DNA of 64,000 nucleotides from Palsa-506 sp963836355 (GCA_963836355.1 CAWIJO010000002.1:1-64000); one strand, 5' to 3'; counted from the stretch's first letter, positions 18,828 through 27,876 are shown. The notes: generated by a model not told the origin, from the sequence alone. A program made the numbers and translations.

Positions 18828-19822
18828 TGATACGGATTCTTGGCCTGCAGGGCCTTGCTGATGATTTCGGCGACGTCGCGGTCGGTAAAGGATCTCGGGA
18901 TGGGCAGATCCAGTTCGGTGAATAGCTTGCGCGTCTCATCCACGGTCGGCTCGTCGCTCAGCCCGACGTGATCCAGATGGCTGATCGGGACCTGCCGGCA
19001 CTGCCGCATGCTGGCCATCAGCTCGCGGCTGTAAATCTCGTAGTAGTACTTTCCCGGCTCCAGCATCATCGCCGGGAACTGCGGGTCTTCCTGGGTGATG
19101 ATGAGCCGGTGCGGTGTCATGTCCCACCGGAAGGTGGTCATCACCGACGAGAGCCCGACTTCGATGGTGACAAAGCTGAAGCGCCATCGGTACCAGCAGG
19201 CGGCCAGCACGGTCGCATACGACTCCTTCCTGGTGCGATCCACCGTCCAGATCTCGCCAGTGGAATCGGGCTGGTCCGCCAGGGAGCGGCGGAATTGCGC
19301 GTAGCTGCCACACACTCTCTCGTCGGTGGGATCGATGATCTCGAGCTGCACATGCATCGCGTGCTTCCTGCGCCGGGCGATGCCGACGCATTCGGGCAGT
19401 GTCACCGCGCGCAGGAAGGTGCCCGTGCCGCCTTTGAAGACCCAGCGGTCGGTGTTGCGGCGGGCCTCTTCAAGGGCCAGGCCGACCTCGGCGCCGTGCA
19501 GCACCCGGATGAACGAGCTCTCGGTCAGGGCCCGCCGGGTGCTCTCCACGGTGCTTTCCAGCTCGTCGAGGCGGGCCGGCATCCGGGTGAGCATGGCGGC
19601 CGTGGTCTGCAGTACGTCGTGAAGCTGGGTGTCCATCGCTTCCTCGCGGGCCCTGTTCCGCAGCGAGGAGGTGGCGACGAGGCCCAGGGTGAGCAGGATC
19701 GCGCCGTTGACGTCGTTGGTGCCGGCGATGTCGGCGAGCGCGAGGATTCCCACACCGACAGCGAGAATGAGAGCGAGCCCGCTGTCGGCGTACTTGTTCA
19801 GCCATGCCGCTAATTGCACCAT
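18824..19822 (-). CDS. Two-helix membrane protein with coiled coil and C-terminal domain of unknown function
   Basis: 332 residues from the ATG at 19822-19820, eight bases after GGGA. An in-frame ATG three codons upstream sits too close to that site. Two hydrophobic helices (LALILAVGVGILALADIAG and VNGAILLTLGLVATSSL) lie within residues 15-55. A charged segment of coiled-coil character (about 65-105) is followed by an alpha/beta region of about 220 residues, including KGGTGTFLRAVTLPEC and MLEPGKYYYEIYSREL. I do not recognise the family. Two N-terminal helices plus a soluble domain resembles the membrane effectors or sensors in several bacterial conflict systems, but that is only a resemblance. 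It heads the operon with the cupin and the phosphatase. Confidence 0.65.
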   Translation of the reverse strand: MVQLAAWLNKYADSGLALILAVGVGILALADIAGTNDVNGAILLTLGLVATSSLRNRAREEAMDTQLHDVLQTTAAMLTRMPARLDELESTVESTRRALTESSFIRVLHGAEVGLALEEARRNTDRWVFKGGTGTFLRAVTLPECVGIARRRKHAMHVQLEIIDPTDERVCGSYAQFRRSLADQPDSTGEIWTVDRTRKESYATVLAACWYRWRFSFVTIEVGLSSVMTTFRWDMTPHRLIITQEDPQFPAMMLEPGKYYYEIYSRELMASMRQCRQVPISHLDHVGLSDEPTVDETRKLFTELDLPIPRSFTDRDVAEIISKALQAKNPYQ

Positions 19823-19973
19823 CGAGCACATCCCCGGTTATCGGTCCCACTCATCGTAACGAGCCAGCCTCGGATGCTGCGAGCATCAGCCTGCGTTCGA
19901 GGATGGCCCGGCCGCGGTGTCGGTACCCCCGCCTACCCTGGGCAGGGAGAGCCTGGAGCCGACGGAGGTAGCC

Positions 19974-20534
19974 ATGACATCCCTGCAGAATCGGCCTGGT
20001 ACCGCCCTGCTCGTCATCGACGTGCAGAACGGCGTCGTCGGGAACGCATACGACCGTGACCGCGTGATCGCCAACATCCACGCCCTCGTGGGCAAGGCCC
20101 GGGCCGAGGATGTCCCGGTGCTGTGGGTGCAGCACTCCAGCGAGGAGCTGCCGAAGGGCTCCGAGGGCTGGGAGTACGTCCCCGGGCTCGATCGCCTGGA
20201 CACCGAGCCCCTGGTGCACAAGACCTACGGGGACTCGTTCGAGGCCACGGACCTGGAAGAGCTGCTCGCCGAGCGGCGGGTCGGGCGGCTGGTGGTCACC
20301 GGCGCGCAGACGGAGGAGTGCATCCGCTCGACCCTGCACGGTGCGCTGGTGCGCGGCTACGACGCGACCCTCGTCGCCGACGCGCACACCACCGAGGACA
20401 TGCGCGAGTGGGACTTCCCGGTCACCCCGGAGCAGTCGATCGCGTACACCAACGCCTACTGGAGCTGGGCGGCGGCGCCCGGCCGCAAGGGCAGCGTGGC
20501 ACCCACCCGGGAGGTCGACTTCTCGGCAGTCTGA
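19974..20534 (+). CDS. Isochorismatase-like cysteine hydrolase
   Basis: 186 residues. The ATG at 19974 follows GGAGG. The catalytic triad of the family is visible: Asp16 in LLVIDVQNG, Lys83 in VHKTYGDSF and Cys116 in TGAQTEECIRSTL. Members hydrolyse amides such as nicotinamide, ureidoacrylate or carbamoyl compounds; no substrate-specific feature is seen. It is cytoplasmic and monocistronic as far as can be judged. Its promoter must lie in the 150 bases shared with the divergent two-helix membrane protein gene. If the TIR protein next door consumes NAD, a nicotinamidase-type neighbour would be of interest, but that is speculation. Confidence 0.85.
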   Translation: MTSLQNRPGTALLVIDVQNGVVGNAYDRDRVIANIHALVGKARAEDVPVLWVQHSSEELPKGSEGWEYVPGLDRLDTEPLVHKTYGDSFEATDLEELLAERRVGRLVVTGAQTEECIRSTLHGALVRGYDATLVADAHTTEDMREWDFPVTPEQSIAYTNAYWSWAAAPGRKGSVAPTREVDFSAV

Positions 20535-20541
20535 GCGCGAT

Positions 20542-20653
20542 ATGCACACGGTGACCACCGCCCGCCCGCTGGGCCGCGCGGCCGCATCCCGGCTCGTTGA
20601 TCTCGGGTCCCGGATGCTCGGGGACATCGGCGCGGCCGAGGACGTCGTGCAGG
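20542..20653 (+). pseudogene. Fragment of an ECF sigma factor (region 2)
   Basis: The frame contains LVDLGSRMLGDIGAAEDVVQ, close to the region 2 core (YRMLGS...AEDVVQDA) of sigma-70 factors. It ends after VQD without the downstream promoter-melting region, so it is a short relic between the isochorismatase and TMEM175 genes. Confidence 0.5.
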
Positions 20654-20711
20654 ATGGACCGATCGGGCCCCAAGCTCGCCGGCCCGATCGCCGGATGGCT
20701 AGCGTCTAGGC

Positions 20712-21323
20712 ATGCCAACCAGGCGGATGGAGGCGTTCAGCGACGGGGTCATCGCGATCCTTATCACCGTCATGGTGCTCGAGCTGCGGATCCCGCATGG
20801 CAGGACATGGTCGGCGCTCGGTGACTCACTCCCGGTGCTGCTGACGTACTTGCTGAGCTTCGTCTATCTCGGCATCTACTGGAACAACCACCACCACCTG
20901 CTGATGGCGACCGAACGCGTGAGCGGGCTCGTCTTGTGGGCCAACCTGCACCTGCTGTTCTGGCTGTCGCTCATCCCGTTCGCCACCGGGTGGCTTGGCG
21001 AAAACGAGTTCGCTGCCACTCCCGCAGCCGCCTACGGCATCGTCCTGCTGGCCGCGGCGCTGGCCTACTTCGCCCTGCAGGGCGCGATCATCGGCGCGCA
21101 GGGCAAGGCCTCAGCGCTTGCGCTCGCGATCGGCCGGGACTTCAAGGGAAAGGTGTCACCGCTGCTCTACGCGCTCGGGATCGGGCTGGCTTTCGTCAAC
21201 AGCTGGCTGTCGGTCGCCATCTACGTCACCGTCGCGCTCATGTGGCTGGTACCAGACCGCCGAGTCGAGCGGACACTCGCCGCTGCCGCCCGCCGGTCAC
21301 CTGGCGCCACGACCGAGCCCTGA
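20712..21323 (+). CDS. TMEM175-family potassium channel (DUF1211)
   Basis: 203 residues. The N-terminus MPTRRMEAFSDGVIAILITV carries the family signature (R/K..AFSDGV.AI) in the first of about six predicted membrane helices, followed by GIYWNNHHHLL. Bacterial members form leak-type, weakly K-selective channels, two-fold repeats assembling as tetramers; this single-repeat length fits. No strong ribosome-binding site is seen. It is flanked by the sigma-factor relic and a convergent DMT transporter, so it is probably transcribed alone. Confidence 0.85.
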   Translation: MPTRRMEAFSDGVIAILITVMVLELRIPHGRTWSALGDSLPVLLTYLLSFVYLGIYWNNHHHLLMATERVSGLVLWANLHLLFWLSLIPFATGWLGENEFAATPAAAYGIVLLAAALAYFALQGAIIGAQGKASALALAIGRDFKGKVSPLLYALGIGLAFVNSWLSVAIYVTVALMWLVPDRRVERTLAAAARRSPGATTEP

Positions 21324-21490
21324 CCCCTGGCCCGGAGCGGACCGAACTGGAAGGCACCCGGACGCATTCGGTGCGGTCTTTCGGATAGCTTGGCTAGCCT
21401 TGGGCCGGCCCTGCGCACACGGCATAGGCGACCGCACGGCCACGAGGACCGGTAGTGATGCCGGCGCGGAACCGCTGCCGTCGGCGTCCG

Positions 21491-22366
21491 TCAGGATCTG
21501 GCCGGTGCTGCCGGGGTGAGATCCTGCGGCGCTGTCCGGGTCAGGACCACGACCCCGGCGGCCAGCACGCCGAAGGCCAGCACGGCGACGGTGATCTTCG
21601 CTGGGCTGTCGGTGAAGCGCTCGCCGAACAGCCAGATGCTCAGGAAGATACTGGCGAACGGGTCGGTGATGACCAGCAGCGGCTGGGACACGCTCAGCGG
21701 CCCGACGTGCAATGCGGCTTGCTGGAGCACCGTGCCGGTGACGGTGGCGGCGATGAATGCGTACACCGGCCAGCGGGTGAGCATGCCGCCGACACCGGAC
21801 CCGGCGAGGATGTCGGTCGCGGTCTTGAGGAACGTTGCCTCCAGGGCCCAGGTTAGCGCCGCGGCTGCGGCGAGGACTCCGGCCCGGCGTATCGGTGAGC
21901 CCCGCGTTCCCAGCACCGCCAGCACGGCGATGGCCCCGCCGAACACCAGCCCGGCGGACAGCCATTGCGCTGCCTCGGGAACGGGCTGGCCGCCGGCGGG
22001 CTCGGCCGCGGCGAGGAACACGGCCAGTGCCACGGCGACGGTGAGCACGGCAGCCCAGGCGGCCGGGGCCACCTGCTGGCGGATCCACACCCGTCGCAGC
22101 ACCATGACGAAGACCAGCTCGGTGACCAGGACGGGCTGGACCACCGACATCGGGCCGTTGTGCAGGGCGATGGCCTGGAAGGCGTACGAGCCCACCGCGG
22201 CGGCGCCCCCGAGCAGCCACAGTGGCTGCCGCACGAGGTACAGAGCCAGCCGCCAGCCCGTCTGCCGCTTCGGGGCTGCCACGCTCGCCGAGTGCTGCGC
22301 CATCAGGTTGACCGCGTTGGAGATGGCGGCGGCCAGCGCGAACGCGACGGCGAAGGTCACATCCAT
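21491..22366 (-). CDS. DMT-family (EamA-like) membrane transporter
   Basis: 291 residues with about ten hydrophobic helices arranged as two similar halves. Each half contains a GPMSVVQPVLVTELVF-like segment (GPLSVSQPLLVITDPFASI in the second half), as in DMT exporters of this actinobacterial group. The ATG is at 22366. It is an inner-membrane exporter or facilitator of unknown substrate. It ends convergently with the TMEM175-like gene, and no hairpin is obvious between them. Confidence 0.8.
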   Translation of the reverse strand: MDVTFAVAFALAAAISNAVNLMAQHSASVAAPKRQTGWRLALYLVRQPLWLLGGAAAVGSYAFQAIALHNGPMSVVQPVLVTELVFVMVLRRVWIRQQVAPAAWAAVLTVAVALAVFLAAAEPAGGQPVPEAAQWLSAGLVFGGAIAVLAVLGTRGSPIRRAGVLAAAAALTWALEATFLKTATDILAGSGVGGMLTRWPVYAFIAATVTGTVLQQAALHVGPLSVSQPLLVITDPFASIFLSIWLFGERFTDSPAKITVAVLAFGVLAAGVVVLTRTAPQDLTPAAPARS

Positions 22367-22657
22367 GCCCCCGTTTCCTCATGCCCGCAGAGCCTGGGCG
22401 GCGCAGCAAGCCGCCCTGCCAGTGACGGCGCCGGCGGATCAGATCCCGGGCGCTGGGCTGCGCGTCCGGTAACGCCGACGGGAATTCTCTCACGGCGGCC
22501 TGGTGACGATTTGCTCGTCCTCAGCAGCCTAGGAAGGATGCTCTCCGGCGGGGAGTAGATGCCGCGGGACAGCGTCGGGGCTGACGCTGGATCAGTGCGG
22601 GTGCTATCCCCGGAACCGGGAACGTCGGGCATTGCGCGTTTCTGCGAGTGGACACGG

Positions 22658-23037
22658 TTAGGTGCTGACCTGGGTCGCCGCGGACGGAGCGGGTGCGGAG
22701 ACCGGGCGGGCGGCGTCCGGGCCGGACTCGACGCCAGCAACCAGCTTGCGGAGCAGATCGGCGAGCGCCTGTTGCTCTTCCGGGGTCAGCACTGAGAGCA
22801 GCGCGCCCTCGCCCTGTTCTTCGGCGCTCGCATGCTGCTCGAATGCGTGGTACCCGGCAGGGTGAGCCGTACGTGCACCCGGCGACGGTCGGCCGCGTCG
22901 TTCGCCCGAGTGATCAACTTGGCCTTCTCGAGCGGTCCGAGCCGGGCAGACAACGCGCCGCGGGTCAGGCCGAGCATGTCGGCGAGGCTGACGCTAGTAA
23001 GATCGTTTACGACCAGCCGGGTCTTCTCGGCAGGCAA
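22658..23037 (-). pseudogene. MarR-family regulator, N-terminally truncated and frameshifted
   Basis: The winged-helix core SLADMLGLTRGALSARL, then LEKAKLITRANDAADRRRVH, is readable from 23037. Near 22858 the frame shifts, and the C-terminal helix continues as YHAFEQHASAEEQ and LTPEEQQALADLLRKLV to a stop at 22658-22660. The first helices of the MarR fold are missing; the upstream neighbour's end lies at 23050, so a deletion probably joined the two. Confidence 0.75.
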
Positions 23038-23049
23038 CCCGCCGGCGGG

Positions 23050-23493
23050 TCAGCCGGCGATGGGCTCCCAGATCAGCTCGGCGACATCAATGACCAGCTC
23101 AGGTCCGGGCTGACCTGGATCACTCGGTGCGCGAACCTCGCCGACACAGACGCAGACAACGTCGTTCAGCCGCCGATAGGGCTCGCGGTCGGCCAGGTGA
23201 AACACTGACCCCACGATCTGACGGCGTCCCGGTGGGTAGGCGCGCCCGTACCCGTGCCACTCAACCATGATCACGGCCCCGTCGTCAGCCTCGATGACGG
23301 CCCGGAAGTCTGGCCGGAACGGGCCGGCCGCGCCTTCGCGGCGGGGAAAGTTCGCTCCGCGGAAGCGCCCGGTTACCGAACCCTCACAGCGTCCTTCGGC
23401 GAGAAAGAACAGCTGCTGCCAGCCGCCGTCGAGGCCGACCGACCAGCTCTCGGGATAGTTGAAGCGGATGCGATACAGCGGCTCAAGCCTCAT
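23050..23493 (-). CDS. DUF3237-domain protein
   Basis: 147 residues that match DUF3237 proteins over their full length: LEPLYRIRFNYPESWSVGL, then AEGRCEGSVTGRFRGANFPR, HGYGRAYPPGRRQIVGSVFH and YRRLNDVVCVCVGEVR. The family forms a small beta-barrel and has no established reaction. There is no signal peptide. The downstream MarR relic on the same strand suggests a former regulator-target pair. Confidence 0.85.
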   Translation of the reverse strand: MRLEPLYRIRFNYPESWSVGLDGGWQQLFFLAEGRCEGSVTGRFRGANFPRREGAAGPFRPDFRAVIEADDGAVIMVEWHGYGRAYPPGRRQIVGSVFHLADREPYRRLNDVVCVCVGEVRAPSDPGQPGPELVIDVAELIWEPIAG

Positions 23494-23554
23494 CAGCTAC
23501 TCCTGCATAAGGACCTCAGCCTCAGTCTGATGGTCAGGCAGGGCAGCGCGAAGC

Positions 23555-23815
23555 CTAACGCCCCGCATCAATGTCCGGCCAGATCAGCCACCCGCACATC
23601 GAGTGCAAGACGGTGAGGCCGGCGAGCTCAGCGGTGGCCGCGATGAGGTCGGGGATGGACGGAGCACGGTGCTGGCCTCGGCCGGCGAGCAAGGCCCGAA
23701 CCTCCGCTGCCCGGTCCTCGATAGCCGGGGTCAGGTATTCCGCCGGCCTGGCCGACAGCGGCGGCTCGCGCAGGTCGGTCCGCAGGTCGGTCCCGCAACG
23801 GGCCGGGCAGCGTTA
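23555..23815 (-). pseudogene. PIN-domain (VapC-like) toxin remnant
   Basis: A minus-strand frame reads RPAEYLTPAIEDRAAEVRAL, then LLAGRGQHRAPSIPDLIAAT and AELAGLTVLH. This is the second half of a VapC PIN domain, with the usual RAPSIPDLLIA helix before the last acidic residue. After LTVLH the expected DxDFD ending is replaced by SMCGWLIWPDIDAGR and a stop, and the N-terminal half with its first catalytic aspartates is absent. No antitoxin is visible. The ribonuclease toxin is dead. Confidence 0.65.
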
Positions 23816-23899
23816 CCATCGTTATGGTCGTGCTTGCGCCCCTCACCAGGTAACTGGCGAGCATGATCCATACGCCAGGGCGCCTCACTGGAGGAACCC

Positions 23900-24211
23900 A
23901 TGGCACAAACAGTCCTCGCAGCGGCCGCATCGTCGTGGGCAGTATTGATGGGCATTGCGCCACTACTGCAGATCCGCCGCATGCTACGCGAGCGGTCTTC
24001 ACGTGAGGTGTCCGTGGGCTATTTCGCGATCCTGCTTATCGGATTCCTGTTGTGGATCTCCTATGGATCGGCGGCCGGAATCCCAGCGCTGGTGATCCCC
24101 AACACCGTCGCCCTGCTCGTCGGGACCGCCGTCATCATCGTCGCCCTCCGGCTGCGGCGCCGGACTGCCAGGAATTCATCGCAGTTGACGGATCCCCGTG
24201 CACAGCGCTAA
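23900..24211 (+). CDS. SemiSWEET-type PQ-loop transporter
   Basis: 103 residues with three hydrophobic helices. The ATG at 23900 has a GGAGG site seven bases upstream. The pattern APLLQIRRMLRERSSREVSV corresponds to the PQ-loop (here LLQ rather than PQ), followed by LLWISYG and the asparagine of IPNTVALLVG. SemiSWEETs dimerise to move sugars or other small solutes across the membrane. The loss of the proline of the PQ pair is unusual but seen in some members. It stands alone between relics. Confidence 0.75.
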   Translation: MAQTVLAAAASSWAVLMGIAPLLQIRRMLRERSSREVSVGYFAILLIGFLLWISYGSAAGIPALVIPNTVALLVGTAVIIVALRLRRRTARNSSQLTDPRAQR

Positions 24212-24238
24212 CGAGTATCCCCGCCTCACGACTCTGCC

Positions 24239-24418
24239 TTACCTTACGGCGGAAGCGATGGCGAGGTGCAGGAGGTCGCCGGTGGTGAAGTCGACCACCC
24301 ATAGCCCGCTCGGGCCGGGGGCGATGTAGATGGGTGATGTCCCGGCTGGAACCGCCTTGCCGACGACGCGGTTCGACGCGGGATCGATGCGGACGACCGT
24401 GCCGGTCTGATCATTCGA
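24239..24418 (-). pseudogene. C-terminal fragment of a YncE/Vgb-type beta-propeller
   Basis: The frame NDQTGTVVRIDPASNRVVGK, then PSGLWVVDFTTGDLLHL, ends at a stop at 24239-24241. It shows one and a half blades of the TGTVVRIDP..N.VV type. It directly follows the sigma-factor fragment on the same strand but in another frame. Confidence 0.6.
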
Positions 24419-24690
24419 TGCCGGCGTCGTGCCAGGCCCGGCGTTCTTGCAGCCTGCGGCGCAGGCTCCTGCGCGCGAGGTTAACCACGGTGGTGCGCAG
24501 GTAAGCCGGCGCGGACTGCTGATCGCGGATGTTTCCCCAGCTGCGCCAGACGCGGACGAACGCCTCCTGGGCGAGTTCCTCGGCCAGGCCCCAGTCGCTG
24601 GTCAGCGCGAAGGCGAGCCGAACGAGCTCCGCATAGCGTCGCTCGTACAGCAGCGCCAGCGCGTGTTCGCCGGTGCAGGCCTTCGAGCCA
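24411..24690 (-). pseudogene. SigE-family ECF sigma factor, only region 2 left
   Basis: The frame contains EHALALLYERRYAELVRLAF, then LAEELAQEAFVRVWRSWGNI and YLRTTVVNLARRSLRR, the region 2 of SigE-type extracytoplasmic function sigma factors. It stops at 24411 right after the linker, so region 4 is lost. Near 24690 the sequence switches to a kinase relic on the other strand, which suggests a deletion joined the two. Confidence 0.75.
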
Positions 24691-24694
24691 CGGC

Positions 24695-25161
24695 TGTCGG
24701 CTCGTCTCTTCGAGCGATGGCCCGACCGTGTGGCTGAGTTGCTCGGCCATGACGAGGACCGAGCCTGGCTCTTGCTCGCGGACGCCGGGCAGCCTATCGG
24801 GGCGTCCGGGAACCCGCCGCAGGCGTGGATGAACGCGTGCGACCGGATGCGGATCCTCGACTGGGGAGATACTTCGATCTCGCATCCCTTCGCCTCGCTG
24901 GTGGTCACCTTCCGTTTCCTTGAGGAGCGGAACCGGATGTCGCCAGCGGACCCATGGTTCGCCAGGCTGCGTGATGCTTACCTTGAGCCCTGGAGGCCGG
25001 CCCGGCGCGACACCTTCGCCCTTGCCATGCAGGTCGGCGCGATCGCGCACGCCGTGGCGCGGCTGCGGCAGCGGGACACGCTTCCCCATGAAGCCCAACT
25101 CGGCTTCGATAAGGAATTCGCCACCGTGCTCCGCCGCGCACACGCCCACATGCACCACTGA
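24695..25161 (+). pseudogene. Aminoglycoside-phosphotransferase-like kinase with internal deletion
   Basis: The frame runs DRVAELLGHDEDRAWLLLAD, then jumps through a short link to RILDWGDTSISHPFASLVVT and RFLEERNRMSPADPW. In intact family members about 100 residues with the catalytic HGD...N loop lie between these pieces. The DWG metal motif survives but the N-lobe and catalytic loop do not, so the enzyme cannot work. Confidence 0.7.
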
Positions 25162-25300
25162 CAGGCCGGCGCCGCGGCCGGGAGCCAGCTGCGCGCCCGG
25201 CAGGTGCGAGGCGAACTGAAGCCTCAGCGGCTCGTCAGCGTCGGCCCGTCGCATAGCGGGTTGGTAAACTGCGTGGCGCTCCGTGATCAAGGAGGCATGC

Positions 25301-25978
25301 ATGAATGTTGACATCCGCTACAGTCCCGCGTTCGCGCTCGCAGTGATCACGTTGCCGCCCGGCGGCGAGGTCAGGGCTGAAGCTGGAGCGATGACCAGCA
25401 TGTCAGGCGGCGTCGAGATCGAGACCAAGGCCCAGGGCGGCATGCTGGCAGGCCTGAAGCGATCGGTACTGGGTGGCGAGAGCTTCTTCATCAACACGTT
25501 CCGGGCCCCCTCGGGCGGAGAACTCACCGTCTCGCCGACACTGCCGGGCGACATCGTGCATATGCCGGTCAGCAACCCGGCAGCCTTGATGGTGCAGTCC
25601 GGTTCGTGGCTCGCCTCGGATCCAGATGTGCAGGTCGACACCAAGTGGGGCGGCCGGAAGACTTTCTTCTCGGGTGAAGGCCTGTTCCTGCTTCGCTGCA
25701 CTGGCGCCGGCGACATGATCGTCTCGAGCTACGGCGCGATCGAGCGCCGCGAGCTGGCCCAGGGCGAGGTGCTGAAAATCGACACGGGCCACATCGTCGC
25801 CTTCGAAGAGAACATCGGCTACCAGGTCAACAAGGTCGGCGGCTGGAAATCGACGCTGCTTTCCGGCGAGGGACTCGTTGCCACGTTTACCGGCCCTGGC
25901 GCGCTCTGGCTGCAGACCCGCAGCCCGGCCGACTTCATCGGCTGGCTGATACCGCAGCTGCCCAAACAACAGAACTAG
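25301..25978 (+). CDS. AIM24/TIGR00266-family protein
   Basis: 225 residues. The ATG at 25301 follows AAGGAGG, a better start than the codon 18 bases upstream. The sequence MNVDIRYSPAFALAVITLPP, then GGEVRAEAGAMTSMSGGVEI, and later GEGLFLLRCTGAGDMIVSSY and GWKSTLLSGEGLVATFTGPG, covers the beta-rich AIM24 fold completely. The reaction, if any, is unknown; bacterial members often sit near membrane or stress genes. It has its own ribosome-binding site and no close same-strand neighbour, so it is probably monocistronic. Confidence 0.85.
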   Translation: MNVDIRYSPAFALAVITLPPGGEVRAEAGAMTSMSGGVEIETKAQGGMLAGLKRSVLGGESFFINTFRAPSGGELTVSPTLPGDIVHMPVSNPAALMVQSGSWLASDPDVQVDTKWGGRKTFFSGEGLFLLRCTGAGDMIVSSYGAIERRELAQGEVLKIDTGHIVAFEENIGYQVNKVGGWKSTLLSGEGLVATFTGPGALWLQTRSPADFIGWLIPQLPKQQN

Positions 25979-26098
25979 CCACCAGCGGAACCGGCGCGGG
26001 CGGGGCCAGTCACCTCGCGGTACCCACGCCGGCTGGCACGGCTCGGCGAACTGCTCGCCGCCGGGACAATCAGGGTCACGGTGAGTGCCCCATTTCCG

Positions 26099-26136
26099 CT
26101 GGAACACACGCAGGTCACTGGAACACACGCAGGTCA
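26099..26136. repeat. Two tandem 19-base repeats at the end of the DedA gene
   Basis: The unit CTGGAACACACGCAGGTCA occurs twice in a row (26099-26117, 26118-26136). The second copy contains the DedA stop codon, so the duplication extends from just inside the gene to just beyond it. Confidence 0.85.
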
Positions 26137-26910
26137 TTCGCCGTCCTGGCTGGCCGGGGCCGCCGCGACCGCGATCAGCTGACGCTGCGAGCGCACAATA
26201 AAAAGGACGCTCAGCGCCGCGATTCCGATCGTGAACCACCAGCTGTAACGGGAGATGGCGGCGGCCGCGACGACCGCGGGGTGACCTAGCGCGTACCCCA
26301 GCCCGCTGAGCAGGCCAGCCCACAGCAGAGCGCCGGCCAGGTCCAGGATGAGGAATGTGGCGAGCCTCATCCCGGCCCAGCCGGCGATGGCATAGATGAT
26401 TGCCCTGGGGACGGGGAGGAAGGAGCTGAGCACCACAGCCGGCCAGGTGAACCTGCGGCCGGCCCGCTGCACGCGCGGCATGTGCCTGGCCGCTCGCCTG
26501 CTCCCGGGCAAGATCCTGATGAGCCGCTCGCCCCACAGCCGCCCTGCCCACCAGTACAAGGCGTCGAACTTCATCAGCCCCGGGATCGCGGCGAGCACCG
26601 CCACGGCCAGCATCCCGTGCCCGGCCCTGGCGAAAGCGGCGGCCGAGATGATCGATTCGGTGCCGCCATTCAGCAGTTCAGCCACTACCGGGTGAGTGCC
26701 GACCAGCGACACCCGCAACGGCAGCAAGACCCAGTAGAACAAGCCGCTGAATACGATGCCCAGCCAGCAAAGGATGTCGGCTGCCCGCGGCTTCCCCTGC
26801 CAGGGCAGCCGCGGATCGTCCCGCAGATCCGCCACCCCGGACCCGGCTGCCGCGGCGGTCACAGCCGCATTCCCTGCGGCCTTGGCGGATTCCGTCCCCG
26901 GGACGCTCAC
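26134..26910 (-). CDS. DedA/VTT-domain membrane protein
   Basis: 258 residues from a GTG at 26910-26908 with AGGGGGG eight bases upstream. Five or so hydrophobic segments are visible. FDALYWWAGRLWGERLIRIL and VVLSSFLPVPRAIIYAIAGW match the DedA (SNARE-associated/VTT) core, with Arg and Pro in the re-entrant loop. DedA proteins act as lipid scramblases or flippases, for example for undecaprenyl phosphate. The roughly 45-residue hydrophilic N-terminus is longer than usual. It is probably monocistronic. Confidence 0.8.
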   Translation of the reverse strand: MSVPGTESAKAAGNAAVTAAAAGSGVADLRDDPRLPWQGKPRAADILCWLGIVFSGLFYWVLLPLRVSLVGTHPVVAELLNGGTESIISAAAFARAGHGMLAVAVLAAIPGLMKFDALYWWAGRLWGERLIRILPGSRRAARHMPRVQRAGRRFTWPAVVLSSFLPVPRAIIYAIAGWAGMRLATFLILDLAGALLWAGLLSGLGYALGHPAVVAAAAISRYSWWFTIGIAALSVLFIVRSQRQLIAVAAAPASQDGE

Positions 26911-27098
26911 GAGGCAACCCCCCTGACGTTGACACCCTGCGCGGCAGCTGCCAGGACCACGCACCTAATCCCCTCGGCCTGCGGGCACATCGTAGCCGCT
27001 GCACAGGTGTCAGCGGCCACGCTGTGCATATGAGTCGACAGCGTTTGGGACCTTAAGGCTGCGGGGCAGCGGGAAGCAGTTGCCGGAGAAGATTCTCC

Positions 27099-27690
27099 AT
27101 GTCCGCGGTTTCATCGTCCGGGGTGATTCGCCGTCACCGCAGGCAGATCGGGTCGTGCTGGCGCGAGCTCAGCCCTGGGCGGCAGGCGCTGCTGGTACTG
27201 GCGTACCTGCGCAAGGGCGAGACATTCTCCGATCTGGCGGCCGGGTCCGAGATTAGCACCGCGACCGCGTGGAGATACGTAAACCGAGACCGTTGCGCTG
27301 CTGGCCGCCCGCGCACCGAAGCTGCGCGCAGCGCTGCGGGCGGCGAAGACGGCCCGGCATGTGTTCGTGGTCATTGACGGCACCCTCATCTCCGTCGGCC
27401 GGCTCGCGGCTGACCGGCCGTTCTACTCCGGCAAGCACTGCAAGCACGGCATGAACCTGCAGGTCATCGCCAGCGCCGAAGGCGAGATCCGGTGGGTATC
27501 CGGGCCCTTGCCTGGCAGCACCCGCGACCTGACCGCCGCCCGGACCTGGGGCATCATCCGCGAGCTGGCCGCAGCCGGGCTCATCGTGCTCGCAGACAAG
27601 GGCTACCATGGCGCGGGCGAACCTTTGATCACCCCGTATCGCGGGCGGAATAAGCCAGCCTCGCAGAAGTCCGCCAACCGCGAAGGATGA
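27099..27690 (+). pseudogene. IS5-family (IS1647-like, DDE_4) transposase, frameshifted and truncated
   Basis: The helix-turn-helix part SPGRQALLVLAYLRKGETFS and SEISTATAWRYVN is followed, after one inserted base near 27285, by ETVALLAARAPKLR and the DDE domain: VFVVIDGTLISVGRL, then YSGKHCKHGMNLQVI and LIVLADKGYHGAG. The frame ends soon after TPYRGRNKPAS, so the third catalytic acidic residue and the C-terminus are gone. The first and second aspartates are present. No inverted repeats were found. Confidence 0.85.
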
Positions 27691-27876
27691 AAAACCCGGC
27701 TTGGGCCAAGATCACATCTGGTCGGCGATCGCGAGGCGCTGGCCTGCGGGTTCGGGGAATTTCCAGCGCGATTCTGCGCACTAGCCGGTGGTCATCCTGG
27801 GGCCCCGCATGGTGTCCACGGCCGGAGGTGCGCGTGGCAGGAGCCGGCGTCAGGTGCCGTCACGCCGTCGGTGATC

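Noticed and set aside
10000..20000. CBASS or cyclic-nucleotide defence operon
   Set aside because: No nucleotidyltransferase (SMODS or cGAS-like) gene or Cap2/Cap3 partner was found, so only the STAND protein itself supports a defence role.
25403..26551. 382-residue minus-strand frame overlapping AIM24 and DedA
   Set aside because: It runs antisense through the AIM24 gene and out of frame through the DedA gene, so it cannot be a separate gene.
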